Source: JALORV01 sp963707445 (GTDB lineage: Bacteria > Pseudomonadota > Gammaproteobacteria > Burkholderiales > Burkholderiaceae_F). From it: a DNA stretch of 64,000 bases. The stretch lies in contig CAVPPW010000001.1 in the NCBI GenBank assembly GCA_963707445.1, forward strand, positions 62,001 through 126,000, read 5' to 3'. Within the stretch, counting starts at the first letter, position 1; each line of letters opens with the position of its first letter. A model generated the notes under the pieces. That model was not told where the DNA came from and did not search any database. It saw nothing but the letters and a program-made list of their open reading frames with translations. The position numbers were made by a program, and so were the translations under genes. Positions 35,898 through 45,412 of the stretch are shown one piece after another.

Positions 35898-36926
35898 CTG
35901 CTTGAGAAATTCCAGCAGCAATTCGTTGACTTGATCAGGGCGTTCTTCCGCCGCGCTATGGCCCACGCCGGGTAGCAGCACCTTCTTCCGCAGTCCGGGT
36001 AGATAGGTGTCGAGCCGGTCGTAGAGACCGCGGATTTCGATCGGTTCGAGGGAAGGGTCGGCAGCGCCACCGATGAACATGCTCGGCTGGCGCACCACCG
36101 CGCCGTCCAGAAACGCTGTGATTTCCCAGTTCCGGTCGCGACAGCGGTAGTAGTTCAGGGCACCGGTAAATCCGGTGCGCGTGTATTCATCGACGTAGTA
36201 GTCGATCGCCCGTGCGCTCAACCATGACGGGAATTCCTTCGGATCAGTGAAGGCGTTGAGAATGGGCTCACCGGGTTCGATGAACAGGCGCCAGCGTTCG
36301 GCGCCGACGGCGCTGCCGGAGACCGAGTAGAAGACGCTACGCAATGTCTTGCGCGGATCGCTGGCCAACTCGCGATCCGGCTTACCGACCTGCTGGAAGT
36401 ACAGGTGGTGGTACACCCTGCCCTTGGCCATTTCCTGCAAGCCGACGGTCGGTTTGACCTTTCCGCGCGGCGGCACCGGCGTATTGAGCATCACGAGGGC
36501 GCGGAACAGGTCCGGCCTCAGCATGGCCGCCGCTTGAGCCACCCATGCGCCCAAGTCGTGTCCGACGATCACCGCGGACGTTTCGCCCAGGGCCGCCATC
36601 AAGCCAACCATGTCTCCGACTGACTGACTGATGTCGTAGGCTTCAATGGAATCTGGCCGATCGGTTTGCCCAAATCCCCGTTGATCGGGGACGACGACCC
36701 GAAAGCCGGCCTCGGCCAAAGCCACGATCTGGCGCCGCCACATGTACCAGAGGTATGGAAAACCATGCAGCAGAATGACGAGCGGGCCCTGCCCCTCGTC
36801 GATGTAATGCATGCGAATGCCGTTGACTTCGGCAAAGCAGTGCTTGAATGCGTCGGGGTCGTCGGCATCCACTTGCCCCAATGCGGCGCGCGACTGACCG
36901 ACGCGCGTTGCAGCGCTCGTGTTCAT
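35886..36926 (-). CDS. Alpha/beta hydrolase, epoxide-hydrolase-like, copy 2
   Basis: Intact 346-residue twin of the hydrolase at 8903-9943. All catalytic features are kept: HGFP, VGHDLGAW with the Asp nucleophile, and PGVGHSAAEER. Differences are scattered substitutions (for example MNTSAATRVGQSR against MDTSAAMHIGQPR at the start). Because both copies are intact while other pairs have decayed, selection may act on both. It is divergent from the intact AraC regulator at 37034. Confidence 0.85.
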   Translation of the reverse strand: MNTSAATRVGQSRAALGQVDADDPDAFKHCFAEVNGIRMHYIDEGQGPLVILLHGFPYLWYMWRRQIVALAEAGFRVVVPDQRGFGQTDRPDSIEAYDISQSVGDMVGLMAALGETSAVIVGHDLGAWVAQAAAMLRPDLFRALVMLNTPVPPRGKVKPTVGLQEMAKGRVYHHLYFQQVGKPDRELASDPRKTLRSVFYSVSGSAVGAERWRLFIEPGEPILNAFTDPKEFPSWLSARAIDYYVDEYTRTGFTGALNYYRCRDRNWEITAFLDGAVVRQPSMFIGGAADPSLEPIEIRGLYDRLDTYLPGLRKKVLLPGVGHSAAEERPDQVNELLLEFLKQLER

Positions 36927-37033
36927 TGTCTACCTCCATCTTCTTAAGCTCTCGGCCTCAAGGTAGCCCTGACAGCCTGCGCCAGCTAAGCTTCTCAGGA
37001 CATAATCTTGTGAAATTGGGACAGGTGACGCGC
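36927..37033. promoter_or_regulatory. Conserved divergent promoter region (copy 2)
   Basis: A 107-base spacer between hydrolase (minus) and AraC regulator (plus). It shares with 8794-8902 the block GACATAATCTTGTGAAATTG and the palindrome AGCTAAGCT. Conservation of non-coding DNA between arms supports a functional operator or promoters here. Confidence 0.5.
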
Positions 37034-38050
37034 ATGCATACGCTGACGCGAAGTGCCAGCCTTACCGACTATGAGCGCGTTGCCCGCTCAGTGGGGCTGG
37101 ATCCTTTTCGGATGCTGCGGATGGCGAAGTTGCCGGCCAAGGTCCTCGACGATCCGAACATGTTGATTAGTGCCGATTCGGTCGGATGGCTGCTGGAGAA
37201 GTCGGCAGCCCTGTCCGGCCAAGAGGCCTTCGGACTGTTGCTCGCGGAAACGAGAAGCCTGGCCAACATGGGAATGCTGGCGTTGGCGATCCGCGAGGAG
37301 CCAACGCTTCGCGCAGCAATGCAATCTTGCGTCCGCTACATGCGACTGCACAACGCCGGCGTTCAATTGCGGCTTGACGACGCAGGCGACGACGCGCTGT
37401 TGCAGGTGGGTGTGAATATGCCGCGCCTCGGCGTTTGCCGTCAGGCTATTGAACAGTCGACCGGCATCGGACTGCGGACATTGCGAGTGCTCAGTGGCGA
37501 CACCTTCCGGCCGGTGAGGATCTGTTTCACCCACGAGCGGCCCACCAGCCTTGAAGTGCACCGCCGCGTGCTGGGAACAGGCATCAAGTTTTCACAGGAT
37601 TGCAATGCCATCGTTTGCCGCGGCCGCGACCTGGACAGGCCAATCCCTGCAGCAGACCCGACGCTGAATCGCGAGGTGAAGCGATTGCTGGACATGCAGC
37701 TGGCGAACCTCCCCGACAAGGCGGCGCAGCGGACGCGCCAGATCGTCAGGATGCTGCTGCCAAGCGGACTCTGTTCGGTCGATCGGGTTGCCCAGCATCT
37801 TGGCATGCATCGACGCACTCTTAGCCGACACCTGGCGGCTGAGGGTCTGAGCGTTACAACGATCATCGATGCGGCACGTGCTGAACTCGCCGAGGAGTAT
37901 CTGGCCAACAGCAAGCGCAAGTTGTATGAGGTTGCCGAGCTTCTCGGCTTTTCCTCTGCCGGTGATTTTTCTCGTTGGTTCCGCGGTCAGTTTGGAAGGA
38001 CCCCCTCGGATTGGGCCGCCCACTACCGGAAGAGGAAGGCGGCAGCCTGA
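37034..38050 (+). CDS. AraC-family regulator 1 (OruR-like), intact copy
   Basis: Intact 338-residue regulator. N-terminal ligand-binding domain: MHTLTRSASLTDYERVARSV, PTLRAAMQSCVRYMRLHNAG. C-terminal AraC domain: CSVDRVAQHLGMHRRTLSRH and ELLGFSSAGDFSRWFRGQFG. ATG 37034 is chosen because it matches the starts of the paralogues. It sits between the divergent hydrolase and the downstream TauD-cupin genes on its own strand, and is the likely activator of both units. The twin in the first arm has two frameshifts, so this copy may serve both. Confidence 0.88.
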   Translation: MHTLTRSASLTDYERVARSVGLDPFRMLRMAKLPAKVLDDPNMLISADSVGWLLEKSAALSGQEAFGLLLAETRSLANMGMLALAIREEPTLRAAMQSCVRYMRLHNAGVQLRLDDAGDDALLQVGVNMPRLGVCRQAIEQSTGIGLRTLRVLSGDTFRPVRICFTHERPTSLEVHRRVLGTGIKFSQDCNAIVCRGRDLDRPIPAADPTLNREVKRLLDMQLANLPDKAAQRTRQIVRMLLPSGLCSVDRVAQHLGMHRRTLSRHLAAEGLSVTTIIDAARAELAEEYLANSKRKLYEVAELLGFSSAGDFSRWFRGQFGRTPSDWAAHYRKRKAAA

Positions 38051-38343
38051 CCCATCTTGCCTAGGTAGAAAAGGCAGATGGGGTCGGCTCATCCGGGCCA
38101 GCCCACTGCTGAGCCACGATAGACGTTCCTGACGTTACAGATCTCGCGATTGGCGGCATTGCCGCGCGGACTGCGCGGGAGCATTGTCACTATCCGCATT
38201 CCACCCAAGGCTCCTGGCCTTGTGTCCCAATGTGCTAAGAAACTGTCCCGTCATGCCAATGGCATCGCGGCCGGAAAACATACTATGCATCTGCCGAACG
38301 CGCATATTGCGCGCCGCCGCACAAGCACAAATTGGAGACATCA

Positions 38344-39510
38344 ATGACAGCAACCGTCGTAACCCAAGCCACTACGTCACAAGCCACGCCCACGGCACCG
38401 GCCATTGTCCGGCCATCGGTGCGCCGGCATTCGATCAAGGTGGAGCTTTCCACACCCGCCATCGGCGCCGAACTCAGCAACATCAGCCTGGCTGATGCCG
38501 CGCTGGATCCTGACGCCATTGCCGAAATCCGGGCGCTGTGGCTGAAGCACAAAGTGCTGTTCTTTCGCGATCAGGACATCTCGCCGATGGAGCAGCAGAA
38601 CTTCGCCGCGCAATTCGCCGAACTGGAAGCCCATCCCATTGCGCCGAGCCATCCGGAGGCGGACAAGCTGCTGATGCTGTACCGCAATCTCGACCCGAGC
38701 AAGCCCAAGAGCTTCGTCGAAAAGGCCAGCCGCGAAAACATCTGGCATGCCGATGTCACCTACAAGAAGGCGCCGCCCCGCGGCGCGGTGTTGCGCTGCG
38801 AACTGGGTCCGGACACCGGCGGCGACACCATGTGGTCCAACATGGTGATGGCCTATGCAAACCTGCCCGCCACCATCAAGCAACGGATCGATGGCTTGTA
38901 CGCCAAGCACGGTGCCGAGCACATCTTTGGCGCCCAGTTGCCGATCGAAGAACGTCACGCGATGGCCGCGAAGAACCCCGCCGCTGAGCACCCGGTTGTG
39001 CTCACCCATCCTGAGACGGGCGAAAAGGTGTTGTTCGTCAACTCGGCGTTCACGACCCATTTCTCGAATTTCTTCAACTTCGAGGACATCCGATACGGCC
39101 AGGACTTCATGCCGGAGGCGCATCATCTGATGAACTATCTGACCTCGCAGGCCGCGATTCCGGAATACCAGGTACGTCTGAAGTGGAGAACCAACACGGT
39201 TGCCATGTGGGACAACCTGCAGGTTCAGCACTACGCAGTGGCTGACTACGGCAATGCGCCAAGAAAGATGCTGCGCGCCACCCTCACGGGCACCGCCGCT
39301 GGCCTGAGCCGAACGGTTTCCTCCGGCGCATCCAGGGCGTCCGCCCATAAGACAGGCGGGCAGCCCTGGCACGTTCACCAATTTTCGACCTCAGACCTCA
39401 GCAATCAATGGAGACAGATATGCTCTACGAACAAGTCGACACCGCAGTCATCGATGGCGAATCGCTGCCGTGGGTACCGTTTACGCCCTATTCAGACAAA
39501 ATCCTGCTGA
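38344..39510 (+). CDS. TauD/TfdA-type dioxygenase, copy 2
   Basis: Fe(II)/2-oxoglutarate dioxygenase twin of the TauD part at 6361-7422. It has IWHADVTYKK (His and Asp ligands), VQHYAVADY (distal His) and RKMLRATL. ATG 38344 follows GGAGACATC. As in copy 1 the expected stop after ATLTG is missing; here the frame runs out of phase past the cupin start and ends at 39510, overlapping the cupin by 91 bases. The last 65 residues are therefore not cupin and probably unstructured. The overlap would allow translational coupling to the cupin. Confidence 0.85.
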   Translation: MTATVVTQATTSQATPTAPAIVRPSVRRHSIKVELSTPAIGAELSNISLADAALDPDAIAEIRALWLKHKVLFFRDQDISPMEQQNFAAQFAELEAHPIAPSHPEADKLLMLYRNLDPSKPKSFVEKASRENIWHADVTYKKAPPRGAVLRCELGPDTGGDTMWSNMVMAYANLPATIKQRIDGLYAKHGAEHIFGAQLPIEERHAMAAKNPAAEHPVVLTHPETGEKVLFVNSAFTTHFSNFFNFEDIRYGQDFMPEAHHLMNYLTSQAAIPEYQVRLKWRTNTVAMWDNLQVQHYAVADYGNAPRKMLRATLTGTAAGLSRTVSSGASRASAHKTGGQPWHVHQFSTSDLSNQWRQICSTNKSTPQSSMANRCRGYRLRPIQTKSC

Positions 39511-39896
39511 AGTACTTCAAGCTTGACCCGATCCGGGGTGAATGGATCGTACTGATGAAGGTACCGCTCGGCGTGTCACTGCCCAAGCACAAGCACACCG
39601 GTACGGTCTTCGTCTACACGATCGAAGGCAAGTGGAAATACAAGGAGCACGATTGGGTCGCCGGGCCCGGCAGCATCGTGTACGAGACCGCCGCATCGAC
39701 CCACACGTTTGAAGTCGTCGCGGAAGGCGCAAGCGGATATGTGGTCACACTGGTTCAGGTGAACGGCGATCTCTTGTTCCTCGACGATAAGGACAACATC
39801 GTCGCGCAAGAAAACTGGAAGACCTCGCTGCAGCGCTATCTTGCGTATTGCAAGGAGCATGGCATCAAGCCGAAAGACCTCACGGCATTCAACTGA
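39420..39896 (+). CDS. 3-His cupin dioxygenase, copy 2
   Basis: A 158-residue cupin, counterpart of 5872-6348. Metal histidines: two in PKHKHTG (57 and 59) and one in STHTFE (95). The middle histidine of copy 1 (HHH) is lysine here, showing that residue 58 is not a ligand. ATG 39420 follows GGAGACAG and lies inside the 3' end of the TauD frame in another phase. It resembles acetylacetone-type dioxygenases that cleave beta-diketones or hydroxy-acetophenones. Two conserved stem-loops follow the stop. Confidence 0.8.
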   Translation: MLYEQVDTAVIDGESLPWVPFTPYSDKILLKYFKLDPIRGEWIVLMKVPLGVSLPKHKHTGTVFVYTIEGKWKYKEHDWVAGPGSIVYETAASTHTFEVVAEGASGYVVTLVQVNGDLLFLDDKDNIVAQENWKTSLQRYLAYCKEHGIKPKDLTAFN

Positions 39897-39905
39897 TCCG
39901 GATTT

Positions 39906-39939
39906 CACGGGGACTCTGATATCCACCCGGGTCCCCGTG
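39906..39939 (+). terminator. Stem-loop just after cupin stop (copy 2)
   Basis: CACGGGGAC/GTCCCCGTG stem 10 bases after the stop, matching 5829-5862. No U tract follows. Confidence 0.5.
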
Positions 39940-39989
39940 TCACTCAGTGCGTCGCGCGCAAGACGCAACCGACGGTCCGGCCATATCAA

Positions 39990-40010
39990 GACTCGGCACC
40001 ACGCCGAGTC
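39990..40010 (+). terminator. Stem-loop downstream of cupin (copy 2), distal
   Basis: GACTCGGC/GCCGAGTC stem with a 5-base loop, identical in stem to 5758-5778. It lies between the cupin and the third TauD copy, so it would insulate the two units. Confidence 0.45.
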
Positions 40011-40095
40011 ATCGCAGGCCCAGGCGCCGAGAAGATGGCTGCCGTGCACCGACCACACGATCGGGCTGTCCCGCAAAACCGAGCAGGAGACATCA

Positions 40096-41059
40096 ATGGC
40101 AGCAGCCGCCGTAACCCAAGACAGCACTACACAGGCCACACCCGCCGCACCGGCCATTGTCCGGCCATCGGTGCGCCGGCATTCGATCAAGGTGGAGCTT
40201 TCCACGCCCGCCATCGGCGCCGAACTCAGCAACATCAGCCTGGCTGATGCCGGCGCTGGACGCTGACGCCATTGCCGAAATCAGGGCGCTATGGCTGAAG
40301 CACAAAGTCGTGTTCTTCCGCGATCAGGACATCACGCCGATGGAGCAACAGAACTTCGCCGCGCAATTCGCCGAACTGGAAGCCCATCCCCTTGCGCCGA
40401 GCCATCCGGAGGCGGACAAGCTGCTGATGCTGTACCGCAATCTCGACCCGAGCAAGCCCAAGAGCTTCGTCGAAAAGGCCAGTCGCGAAAACTTCTGGCA
40501 TGCCGATGTCACTTACAAGAAGGCGCCGCCGCGCGGCGCGGTGTTGCGCTGCGAACTGGGTCCGGATACCGGCGGCGACACCCTGTGGTCCAACATGGTG
40601 ATGGCCTATGCAAACCTGCCCGCCGCTATCAAGCAGCGGATCGATGGCTTGTACGCCAAGCACAGTGCCGAGCACAACTTTGGCGCGCAGATGCCGATCG
40701 AAGAGCGTCACGCGATGGCCGCGAAGAACCCCGCCGCCGAGCACCCGGTTGTACTCACTCATCCTGAGACGGGCGAAAGGTGTTGTTCGTCAACTCGGTG
40801 TTCAACGAGCCACTTCTCGAATTACTACAACTTCGAGGACGTCCGCTACGGCCAGGACTTCATGGCGGAGGCTCATCATCTGATGAACTATCTGACCTCG
40901 CAGGCCGCGATTCCGGAATATCAGGTCCGTCTGAAGTGGAGAACCAACACGGTTGCCATGTGGGACAACCTGCAGGTTCAGCACTACGCAGTGGCTGACT
41001 ACGGCAATGCGCCGAGAAAGATGTTGCGCGCCACCCTCATCGGCCAGCCGCTGGCCTGA
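40096..41059 (+). pseudogene. TauD/TfdA-type dioxygenase, copy 3, frameshifted
   Basis: Third TauD paralogue, tandem to copy 2. ATG 40096 follows AGGAGACATCA. A base is gained near 40254 (GATGCCGGCGCTGGA for GATGCCGCGCTGGA), one A is lost near 40777 (GGCGAAAGG for GGCGAAAAGG), and a base is regained near 40806, so about ten residues around GEKVLFVNS are scrambled. The metal site FWHADVTYKK and VQHYAVADY are kept. Unlike the other copies it has a proper stop (LIGQPLA) and no cupin follows, although about 70 bases beyond the stop still match copy 2. It shows the ancestral end of the TauD protein. Confidence 0.8.
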
Positions 41060-41237
41060 GTCGAGCGGTTTACTCCGGCGCATCAGGGCGTCCGCCCATA
41101 AGACAGGCGGGCAGCCCTGGCACGTTCACCAGATTTCGCGATCTCAACCAGTCTCATAGCGGACACAATCTCGCGCTTTAAACCGAGGGCCGCCCGCGGT
41201 GTCCGCGATACTCGCGCGCCGGGCGTTGCGTGCTTGC

Positions 41238-42018
41238 TCAGTTGCCCTTGAATTGCGGCTTCCGCTTCTCCTTGAACGCGCGAATGCCCTCTTGGTAGTC
41301 CTCGCTGTCGTAGACGACCCGGCGCAGTCCCTGGACGCGTTCGAACCCCTGCGGCGACATGGGGCGAGCCCCGGCGAGGATGCGCAACTGTTCCTTCATC
41401 ACCGCGATCGAAAGGGGTGCCAACGCCGCGATGTCTTGCGGCCAGTTCGAAGGTGAACGCCTCCAGCGCGTCAGCGGGCACGACATGGTTGATCATGCCG
41501 AGGCGCTCCGCGCGCTCAGCACTTAAAGCCCTGGCGGTGAAGGTCAGCTCCTTGACGATCCGGAGACTCGCCGCATTGAGGAACGTCATCATGCCGCTCA
41601 CGTTGTAGGGCACGCCGAGCTTGGCCGGGGTCACGGCAAACGTGGTGGTCGGCGCGGCGACGATCAGGTCGCAGGCGAACGCGGTTTCGCAGGCCCCGCC
41701 CCACACGGTCCCCTCGATCATCGCGATCACCGTCCCTGGAAAGTTTTCGATCTGGCGAATCAGGTTGCGCAGTGGATCGTCCCAGCCAAGGGGGTCGCGC
41801 CCGGCCTCCGGCAATTCTTCGACGTTATGCCCGGCTGACCACACCGCGGATCCGGGGAGCGCGCGCAGGATGACTACGCGCACGTTGCGGGCCTTGAAGT
41901 CCTCGAGCGCCGCGATGATGCCATCGACCAAGTGCTCGCTCAGCGCATTGCGCTTCTCCGGATGATTGAGGGTGATCGTTCCGACGAACCCCTCCACCTG
42001 GCTGAGAATCGCTGGCAT
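41238..42018 (-). pseudogene. scpB: Methylmalonyl-CoA decarboxylase (ScpB-like), one frameshift
   Basis: Crotonase-fold protein very close in pattern to E. coli ScpB: SAGHNVEELPEAGRDPLGWD DPLR, VWGGACETAFACDL, KLGVPYNVSG, RLGMINHVVPADALE and the tail RRVVYDSEDYQEGIRAFKEK. ATG 42018 follows GAGGAG. The frame shifts near 41430 after FELAA and continues in the next phase to 41238. ScpB converts methylmalonyl-CoA to propionyl-CoA. It sits beside the third TauD copy but on the opposite strand. The single indel could be a sequence error. Confidence 0.8.
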
Positions 42019-42238
42019 GTTGATCTCCTCGTAATGGAGCCGACTATAGGCGGACAACGCCGCGAGGGCCGCGCAACATACGTGCTCGCCGCTGAGGGCG
42101 ATGCGTACCGGTTCGCGGGCCTAGCCAACCCGAGATGTGGCGTCTGTCGTTCGCTTCTAAACAGAAGCTGTTTCAAGATCTGCCGACTCGCCGATGGCCC
42201 GCCCGCGGGCGAACTTTCGCGCCCGCTTTCGACAAAGG

Positions 42239-42263
42239 CTAACGACCGCAATGGGGTCGTTAG
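42239..42263 (-). terminator. Stem-loop after HSL hydrolase gene
   Basis: CTAACGACC/GGTCGTTAG, a 9-bp stem with a short loop, about 40 bases past the hydrolase stop on the minus strand and followed by CCTTTG. A plausible intrinsic terminator with a weak U tract. The rest of 42019-42304 holds nothing recognisable. Confidence 0.5.
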
Positions 42264-42304
42264 TTGCCATCAAGCCCGAAGACGCGCGGCCTCTCCCTCG
42301 CGGC

Positions 42305-43315
42305 CTAACCCCGTGCGCCGTGCAGCTCCGCCGCAGCCACAGGTGGCGAGATCGCTTCCAGCCGCCATCCGGCATGACGCTCGACGAACTGCACCACCGA
42401 GTCGTCGGCCGGCCTTGCCTGCGGCAGCGGCAGCGCGTGGAACACGTGCGCCATGTCCCGCCATACCTCGACTTCGACCGTCACGCCAGCGGCATACGCG
42501 CGCTCGGCCGCCCGCGTGGATTCGTCGCGCAGCATTTCGATCTCGCCGGCGTGGAACAGCAGCGGCGGGAATCCGGTGAAGTCGCCATAAAGCGGCGACA
42601 CCGTCGGGTCGAGGAAGCGCGCGGGCTCGGCATACATCAGCCGCAGCGCGGCGAGCTTCTGAAAGGTGAACATCGGATCGCGCGCCGCGTTCGAATACAG
42701 ACTCGGACTCGACAGTGTGAAGTCGACCACCGGCGACAGCAGTACCGCACAGCGCGGCAGCGCGACGCCGGCGGCCTTCAGACGATGCAGCATCGCGAGC
42801 GAGAGATTGCCGCCGGCTGAATCGCCGGCCACGACCACCTGCGAGGCGTCCACGCCTTGCGCCAGCAGCCAACGGTAGGCGCGCACGCAATCGTCGAGTG
42901 CCGCCGGGTACGGATGCTCGGGTGCGAGCCGATAGTCGACCATCAGCGCGCGGCTGCCGAGTCGACGGCACCAGCGGCCCGCCAGCGCCGCGTGCAGATT
43001 CGGAAAGCGCAGGACGAACGCGCCGCCGTGGATGTAGAAGAGCACGCGGTCGGCGCGGCTCTCGGGTGCGTCGATCCACTCGCACGGCACGCCGTCGGCG
43101 TCGAACGCGCTGCGCTTCAGCGCGGGGTCGAGCTGGCCGAATTTGCGATCGAACGCCGCGTTCTTCCGGCGGAATTCCTCGATCCTGCCCGCGTCCAAGC
43201 GCTGCCAGCGCGCGCCGACGCGCAGCATCGCGTGCAGCAACCAGCGGCGCACGGCGCCGCCCGGCGATGAGCGCATCCGCAAATAGGGCGCGTCGGCCAA
43301 TGCGACGTCGTTCAC
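42305..43315 (-). CDS. HSL-family alpha/beta hydrolase (esterase)
   Basis: Intact 336-residue esterase of the hormone-sensitive-lipase family. HGGA (96-99) forms the oxyanion hole, the nucleophile Ser166 is in GDSAGG, the acid lies in the HAGEIEMLRDES block, and the catalytic histidine is in DMAHVFH. These enzymes cleave short- to medium-chain esters. It is flanked by two terminator-like hairpins, so it is probably a single-gene unit between scpB and the third ligase. A role in releasing carboxylic acids for the ligase is possible but not shown. Confidence 0.85.
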   Translation of the reverse strand: MNDVALADAPYLRMRSSPGGAVRRWLLHAMLRVGARWQRLDAGRIEEFRRKNAAFDRKFGQLDPALKRSAFDADGVPCEWIDAPESRADRVLFYIHGGAFVLRFPNLHAALAGRWCRRLGSRALMVDYRLAPEHPYPAALDDCVRAYRWLLAQGVDASQVVVAGDSAGGNLSLAMLHRLKAAGVALPRCAVLLSPVVDFTLSSPSLYSNAARDPMFTFQKLAALRLMYAEPARFLDPTVSPLYGDFTGFPPLLFHAGEIEMLRDESTRAAERAYAAGVTVEVEVWRDMAHVFHALPLPQARPADDSVVQFVERHAGWRLEAISPPVAAAELHGARG

Positions 43316-43353
43316 TGCAACCTCCCCGTCCCGCGCGTTCGTACTCCCAAAGC

Positions 43354-43380
43354 AACACGCCGGCGCGGGGCCGGCGTGTT
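43354..43380 (-). terminator. Strong stem-loop after ligase 3
   Basis: Perfect 11-bp stem AACACGCCGGC/GCCGGCGTGTT with a 5-base loop, about 45 bases past the ligase stop on the minus strand, followed by GCTTTG. A likely intrinsic terminator. Confidence 0.65.
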
Positions 43381-43425
43381 TGTGGAGCTGCCCGCATCGA
43401 GCGCAGCAGTGCCTTGTTCAGGTCA

Positions 43426-45080
43426 TCAGGCGGGCAGCTGATATTCGCGGAACTGCTCGCGCAGCTTCATCTTCTGCAGCTTGCCGGTGGCGGTGTGCGG
43501 CAGCTCGTCGACGAACACGACGTCGTCCGGCAGCCACCACTTGGCGACCTTGCCGTCGAGGTAACGCAGCACGTCCTCACGCGTCAGCGTCCTGGCCCTG
43601 TCTTCTTGACGACGATCAGCAGCGGGCGCTCCTGCCACTTCGGATGCGCGACGCCGATCACGGCGGCCTCGGCGACCGCCGGATGCCCGATCGGCCGCGT
43701 TCTCGAGGTCGATCGACGAGATCCATTCGCCGCCCGACTTGATCACGTCCTTCGCGCGGTCGGTGATCTGCATGTAGCCGTCCGGGTCGATCGTCGCGAC
43801 GTCGCCGGTGTCGAAGAAGCCGTCGGCGTCGAGGATCTCGCCGCCGTCGCCCTTGAAGTAGCCGGCGGTGATCCACGGGCCGCGCACCATCAGGTGGCCG
43901 AAGGCCTCGCCGTCGTGCGGCAGCTCGCTGGCCGTCGTCGTCGATGATCTTCATCTCGACGCCGTACACGCGGGCGGCCCTGCTTGCGCCTGCACGTCGA
44001 GCCGCTGCTGCGAGCGTCGAGGTCGCGCGTGCTTCGGCAGCAGGTTGCAGACGGTGCCGAGCGGCGACATCTCGGTCATGCCCCAGGCGTGCACGACGAA
44101 CGCGCCGAACTGCGTCTCGAAGCGCTCGCTCATCGCGCGCGGCGCGGCCGAGCCGCCGATCACGACGCGCTTCAGCGCGAGGTCCGTCTTCGGGTCGAGC
44201 TTCGCCGCATCGACGTGGTTGAACAGCATCAGCCACACGGTCGGCACGCCGAGCGCCAGCGTCACCTTCTCGTCGCGCATCAGCTCGTAGACGCTCTTGC
44301 CGTCGAGCCCCGGGCCCGGCAGCACGAGCTTGGCGCCGCACATCGCGCCGGCGTACGGCATGCCCCAGGCGTTGACGTGGAACATCGGCACCACCAGCAG
44401 CGTCGATTCGCGCGCGCCGACAGCGCCGAGCCCGTCGACCGAGCACGCGGCGAACGAATGCAGCACGGTCGAGCGGTGCGAGTAGAGCACGCCCTTCGGG
44501 TTGCCGGTCGTGCCCGACGTGTAGCAGAGCGACGACGCCGTGTTCTCGTCGAACACCGGCCACTCGTACTCGGCGCTGTGCTGCGCGCGATCAGCTCCTC
44601 GTAGCAGAGCAGGTTGCGGATCGTCGAGTCGCCGGCATGTGCGCGCGGTCGGTCATCGCGACGAACGCCTTGACCGACGTCATCAGCGGCGCGAGCTTCT
44701 CGACGAGCGGCGCGAAGGTCAGGTCGAAGAACAGGTACTGGTCCTCGGCGTGGTTGGCGATGTAGGCGATCTGCTCCGGGAACAGCCGCGGATTGATCGT
44801 GTGCAGCACGGCGCCCATGCCCGGAGACGCCGAAGTAGAGCTCCATGTGCCGGTAGCCGTTCCACGCGAGCGTGGCGATGCGATCGCCCGGCTTGACGCC
44901 GAGCGCCGTCAGCGCGTTGGCCACCTGCTTCGAGCGGCGATGGATGTCGCCGTAGGTGCAGCGGTGGATCGGCCCCTCGACGGTGCGCGACACGATCTCG
45001 GCGTCGCGGATGGAACGCGTTGCGCGTGCTCGATCAGCGACGAGATCAGCAGCGGGCGGTCCTGCATCAGTGCCTTCATC
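43426..45080 (-). pseudogene. AlkK-type acyl-CoA ligase 3, many frameshifts
   Basis: A third ligase, more distant from the other two. From ATG 45080 (RBS AGGAGA) it reads MKALMQDRPLLISSLIEHAQ, then in successive phases GVKPGDRIATLAWNGYRHME, AVLHTINPRLFPEQIAYIAN, SLCYTSGTTGNPKGVLYSHR, VVHAWGMTEMSPLG, the hinge ITDRAKDVIKSGGEWISSID, and the end at 43426. At least six single-base shifts are needed. All catalytic motifs are present. It is divergent from the MalT-type regulator, which may control it, an arrangement reminiscent of AlkK/AlkS. Confidence 0.8.
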
Positions 45081-45412
45081 GTTCTTCTCCTACGGATGTC
45101 CTGGCTTCAAATCGGCTTGCCGCATCAGCGTCTTGGGACGCGCTTTCTCGCGGGCGTCTTCAGGGACGCAAGGTACCGAGTAACTGGGGTCCGCTGACCC
45201 CTCAGCGCAGGGGGGCTGCGGCCGCCGCGCCCAATTCGGCCAGGCGAGCGTGCCGAGGAGCGGCCAGCACCAGCGCCCACCCGCCGGCGCTGACTGCGCT
45301 CCAGACCCGCGCAGCAGAGCCGATCACCACGCGCGGACGCACCCGGACTCGGACGCCACACCCGGCGACTTCGGATACGCTTAGTCCGCGTTCCGGGCCC
45401 GCATCCCGATGC
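45081..45412. promoter_or_regulatory. Divergent region between ligase 3 and LAL regulator
   Basis: A 332-base spacer without a gene. It contains a perfect palindromic element, GGGGTCCGCTGACCCC (45186-45201), that could be an operator or small hairpin. No clear promoter boxes could be called. Confidence 0.35.

Larger units (their letters stand above)
35862..40056. repeat. Inverted repeat arm 2a (pairs with 5713-9967)
   Basis: Inverted, near-identical partner of 5713-9967, containing hydrolase, divergent promoter, AraC, TauD, cupin and both hairpins. It is about 60 bases shorter than its partner because of scattered small indels. Confidence 0.85.
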
